The position numbers were made by a program, and so were the translations under genes. Of a stretch of 7,640 nt of DNA, positions 5,177 through 7,640 are shown in pieces (position 1 is the stretch's first letter; the number at the start of each line of letters is the position of its first letter). This DNA is from Pseudomonadota bacterium. GTDB lineage: Bacteria; Pseudomonadota; Gammaproteobacteria; Burkholderiales; SG8-39. The notes under the pieces were generated by a model. That model had not been told where the DNA came from and did not search any database. It was given only the letters and a program-made list of their open reading frames with translations. The stretch is from positions 1-7,640 of the forward strand of contig JAJZUN010000115.1 of NCBI GenBank assembly GCA_021848555.1. Direction: 5' to 3'.

Positions 5177-7640
5177 GTGAGAATCGTGGCGACTGAACCG
5201 AACGAACCCGAAGCCTTCCGCGGCCTGACTGAAGCCGAGGTTCACGAGCGCGTGGCGCGCGGCCAGGTCAACCGCGTGCACACGCCGGTCAGCCGCACCA
5301 CGCGGCAGATCCTGAACGCCCATGTTTTCACCCGTTTCAACGCACTGCTGGGTGCGCTGTGGGCGATCGTCATTGCCGTGGGATCGTGGCGGGACGCCTT
5401 GTTCGGTGGTGTGATTGTGGTCAATGCCCTGATCGGCATCGCGCAGGAGTTACGCGCCAAATGGACGCTCGACCGCCTCGCGCTGCAGGCGTCGTCACAT
5501 CCACGTGTGGTCCGCGAGGGGCGGGTGGCCGAAGTCTTCGCCGAGGACATCGTGATCGACGACGTGCTCGAACTGGACGCCGGCGATCCGGTCCTGGTAG
5601 ATGGGATCGTCCTGTTCGCCTCTGGCCTGGAGCTGGATGAGTCGCTGCTCACCGGCGAGTCCGAGCCGGTGGCCTGCCAGAGGGGCGACCTCGTGCGCTC
5701 GGGCAGCCTCGTCGTCGCCGGAAGTGGGCGTTATCAGGCCACGGCGGTTGGTGAGGCCGCCTGGGTTCACCAGTTGGACCGCGAGGCCCGACGCTTTGTC
5801 CTCGCCCGTTCTGAGTTGCGTGTTGGGATCGACCGCATCCTGCGGGTGGTCGGGTGGGCGATTCTGCCGACCGCCACACTGCTGTTCGTCAGCCAGTTCA
5901 CGCTCGGCATACACCTCACCGGGGCTCTGCTGTATAGCGCTGCTGGTGTCGTCGCCATGGTGCCGCAAGGGCTGGTGCTACTGACCAGCCTCGCCCTGGC
6001 GGTGGGGGCCGTGCGCTTGGCGCGCCGTCGCGCCCTGGTACAGGATCTGGCCGCGACCGAGGCGCTGGCCCGCGTCGACGTGATCTGCCTCGACAAGACG
6101 GGCACCCTGACCGAGCGCGAGCTGCGGGTTCACAGGCTCGAGCCACTTGCCGACGAACCCAACACCACACGCGCGCTGGCCGCGTTGGCCGCAGCTGAGC
6201 TGCGGCCCAACGCCACGCTTGAGGCCATTGCCCGTGCCTGGCCGGCCGAGGCCGGCGGCCCGGCGTTGCAAGGGGCCGTGGCGTTCTCCTCGGTGCGCAA
6301 GTGGAGCGGAGCGACCCTTGGTGAACTCGGCACCTGGGTGCTGGGCGCGCCCGACATCCTTCTGGCCGACCGGCCCGGGACGGAGTCGTTGGTGCAACAG
6401 GTACGCGAACGCGCCGCATCCGGCCTCCGCGTCCTGCTCCTGGCACGCTCAGAGACTCCCCTCGATGCGAATCGGCTGCCTGCCGAGCTTGCTCCGGTCG
6501 CCCTGGTGCTGCTGTCGGAGCGGGTCCGCGCGGATGCAGAGACCACCTTGCGGGATATTGCTGCGCAGGGCGTGACGGTCCGGTTGATCTCGGGGGATCA
6601 CCCCGCCACGGTCGCCGCCGTGGCCCGAGACCTTGGCATTGCCGGCAGCGATGAAGCCATCGACGCGTCGACGCTGACTGAAGACGCGTTGAATGAACTG
6701 GCGCACAGCCGAACCGTGTTCGGGCGGACCTCGCCCCGGCAGAAGGAGGTGATCGTTTCGGCACTGCAGGCGGCGGGTCATGCCGTGGCAATGGTGGGCG
6801 ACGGCGTCAACGACATCCCGGCCCTCAAGCGCGCCGACGTCGGCGTGGCCATGGGCGCGGGCGCGCCTGCTGCGCGCGCCGTCGCGCAGCTCATCCTGCT
6901 GGACAACCGCTTCGCCAACATGCCCGCGATCATGGCCGAAGGTCGGAGGGTGGTCGGCGACGTCGAACGCGTCGCTGTGCTGTTCCTGACCAAAACCGTG
7001 TACGCCATGCTGCTGGCGCTGGCGGTGGGCATCGCCGGCGTGGCGTTTCCCCTCCTGCCCCGGCACATCTCTCTGGTGGACGCGCTGACCATCGGATTTC
7101 CGGCCTTCCTGCTGTCCCTGGAGCCCAACGGCGAGCGACTACGCCCGGGTTTCGTGGAGCGGGTACTGCATTTCGCGGTGCCAGCCGGCCTGTTCGTCGC
7201 CGGAGCGACCTTCGCCGCCTTCGCCTTGGTGCGCACGCAGTGGGGCGCAGACATGCCCGAGGCGCGAACCGCGGCGACGCTGGTGCTATTCGCCGTGTCG
7301 ATCTGGGTGCTGGTGTTGTCTGCTACGCCGTTGCGCCTGCGTCGCGCGCTGCTGGTCGGCGCGATGATCGCGTTGTTCCTGCTTACGTTGATCATGCCTG
7401 CGCTGCGAACCTTCTTTGCGTTGCAGCTTCTACCACTCGGTGCATGGTTGGCATGCGCGGCGATCGCGGCGGCTGCCGCGATTGCGCTGCACTGGAGTCG
7501 AGCCGTCGCTGCGTTCATGCCGCGACATCCGATCCCTTCCCGGCCGCTGCAGCGGCGGGAAATCATGCTCTGGCTCCTCGGTGCGGACAGCCCCAAAGCG
7601 TTCCTCGTTGTCGCCGCGGTTCTGGTGGTCGGCGGGGCGT
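5177..7640 (+). CDS. P-type cation-transporting ATPase, CtpE-like (Ca2+-type, P2 architecture; 3' partial)
   Basis: ATP-driven inner-membrane cation transporter. I translated the frame by hand: it is open from GTG 5177 to the window edge, 821 codons with no stop. The N-terminus GLTEAEVHERVARGQVN (16-32) followed by RTTRQILNAHVFTRFN is characteristic of CtpE-type ATPases (Ca2+-linked in mycobacteria). In order: M1-M2 (about 55-90); actuator domain with TGES (159-162); M3 (221-241); M4 with VPQGL (262-266); phosphorylation motif DKTGTLT with Asp306; nucleotide-binding domain with RKWSGA and VLGAPD; SGD (472-474); GDGVND (541-546); M5-M10 (about 600-773), with M6 reading TIGFPAFLLSLEPN. The N-terminal metal-binding CXXC domain of heavy-metal (P1B) ATPases and their CPC motif are absent. 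Oddities are Gln264 instead of Glu in the M4 PEGL motif and a C-terminal extension past M10 (775-821). Start options: GTG 5177 (CGGAG at 5161-5165, 11-nt spacing) or GTG 5186 (GAG at 5179-5181); 5177 is preferred only slightly. Ca2+ or another divalent cation is the likely ion, not proven. Confidence 0.92.
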   Translation, partial: MRIVATEPNEPEAFRGLTEAEVHERVARGQVNRVHTPVSRTTRQILNAHVFTRFNALLGALWAIVIAVGSWRDALFGGVIVVNALIGIAQELRAKWTLDRLALQASSHPRVVREGRVAEVFAEDIVIDDVLELDAGDPVLVDGIVLFASGLELDESLLTGESEPVACQRGDLVRSGSLVVAGSGRYQATAVGEAAWVHQLDREARRFVLARSELRVGIDRILRVVGWAILPTATLLFVSQFTLGIHLTGALLYSAAGVVAMVPQGLVLLTSLALAVGAVRLARRRALVQDLAATEALARVDVICLDKTGTLTERELRVHRLEPLADEPNTTRALAALAAAELRPNATLEAIARAWPAEAGGPALQGAVAFSSVRKWSGATLGELGTWVLGAPDILLADRPGTESLVQQVRERAASGLRVLLLARSETPLDANRLPAELAPVALVLLSERVRADAETTLRDIAAQGVTVRLISGDHPATVAAVARDLGIAGSDEAIDASTLTEDALNELAHSRTVFGRTSPRQKEVIVSALQAAGHAVAMVGDGVNDIPALKRADVGVAMGAGAPAARAVAQLILLDNRFANMPAIMAEGRRVVGDVERVAVLFLTKTVYAMLLALAVGIAGVAFPLLPRHISLVDALTIGFPAFLLSLEPNGERLRPGFVERVLHFAVPAGLFVAGATFAAFALVRTQWGADMPEARTAATLVLFAVSIWVLVLSATPLRLRRALLVGAMIALFLLTLIMPALRTFFALQLLPLGAWLACAAIAAAAAIALHWSRAVAAFMPRHPIPSRPLQRREIMLWLLGADSPKAFLVVAAVLVVGGA

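Noticed and set aside
5916..6791. A 291-codon - strand open frame opposite the ATPase gene
   Set aside because: Arg/Pro/Ser/Ala-rich translation without family features; the + strand frame here encodes the DKTGTLT-containing core of the ATPase.

Overview
The window is GC-rich, densely coding DNA with every real gene on the + strand. A lipoprotein of the TolC-type outer-membrane factor family next to an RND pump shows a Gram-negative (diderm) bacterium. Base composition and frequent GTG starts fit a high-GC proteobacterium, but the sequence does not allow a genus to be named. There are no RNA genes, insertion sequences, CRISPR arrays, integrases or other clear signs of a mobile element.

Layout: (1) nt 1-2996 is the inner-membrane pump of an RND efflux system, missing about 20 N-terminal residues beyond the left edge. 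(2) nt 2993-4369 is its outer-membrane channel lipoprotein, joined to the pump by a 4-nt GTGA stop/start overlap. The periplasmic adaptor needed to complete the tripartite pump is not in the window and most likely lies just upstream. (3) After a 101-nt gap, nt 4471-5076 encodes a small PAP2-superfamily membrane phosphatase of the BcrC/YbjG undecaprenyl-diphosphate phosphatase type. (4) After a further 100-nt gap, a long reading frame runs from about nt 5177 off the right edge without a stop. It encodes a P-type cation ATPase closely resembling the mycobacterial CtpE group of Ca2+-type transporters. This is the second-largest gene in the window and is easily overlooked because it has no stop codon here.

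The genes form two functional blocks: a drug/solute efflux pair, and a possible envelope pair (lipid-carrier phosphatase plus cation ATPase). The two ~100-nt gaps contain no convincing intrinsic terminator or sigma70 promoter, so read-through across all four genes is possible but unproven. Points worth a second look are the Arg-His pair replacing the usual Lys-Asn in TM10 of the RND pump, a Gln in place of Glu in the M4 motif of the ATPase, and a C-terminal extension of the ATPase past M10 that enters a new hydrophobic segment at the window edge. I see no clearly new multi-gene system.
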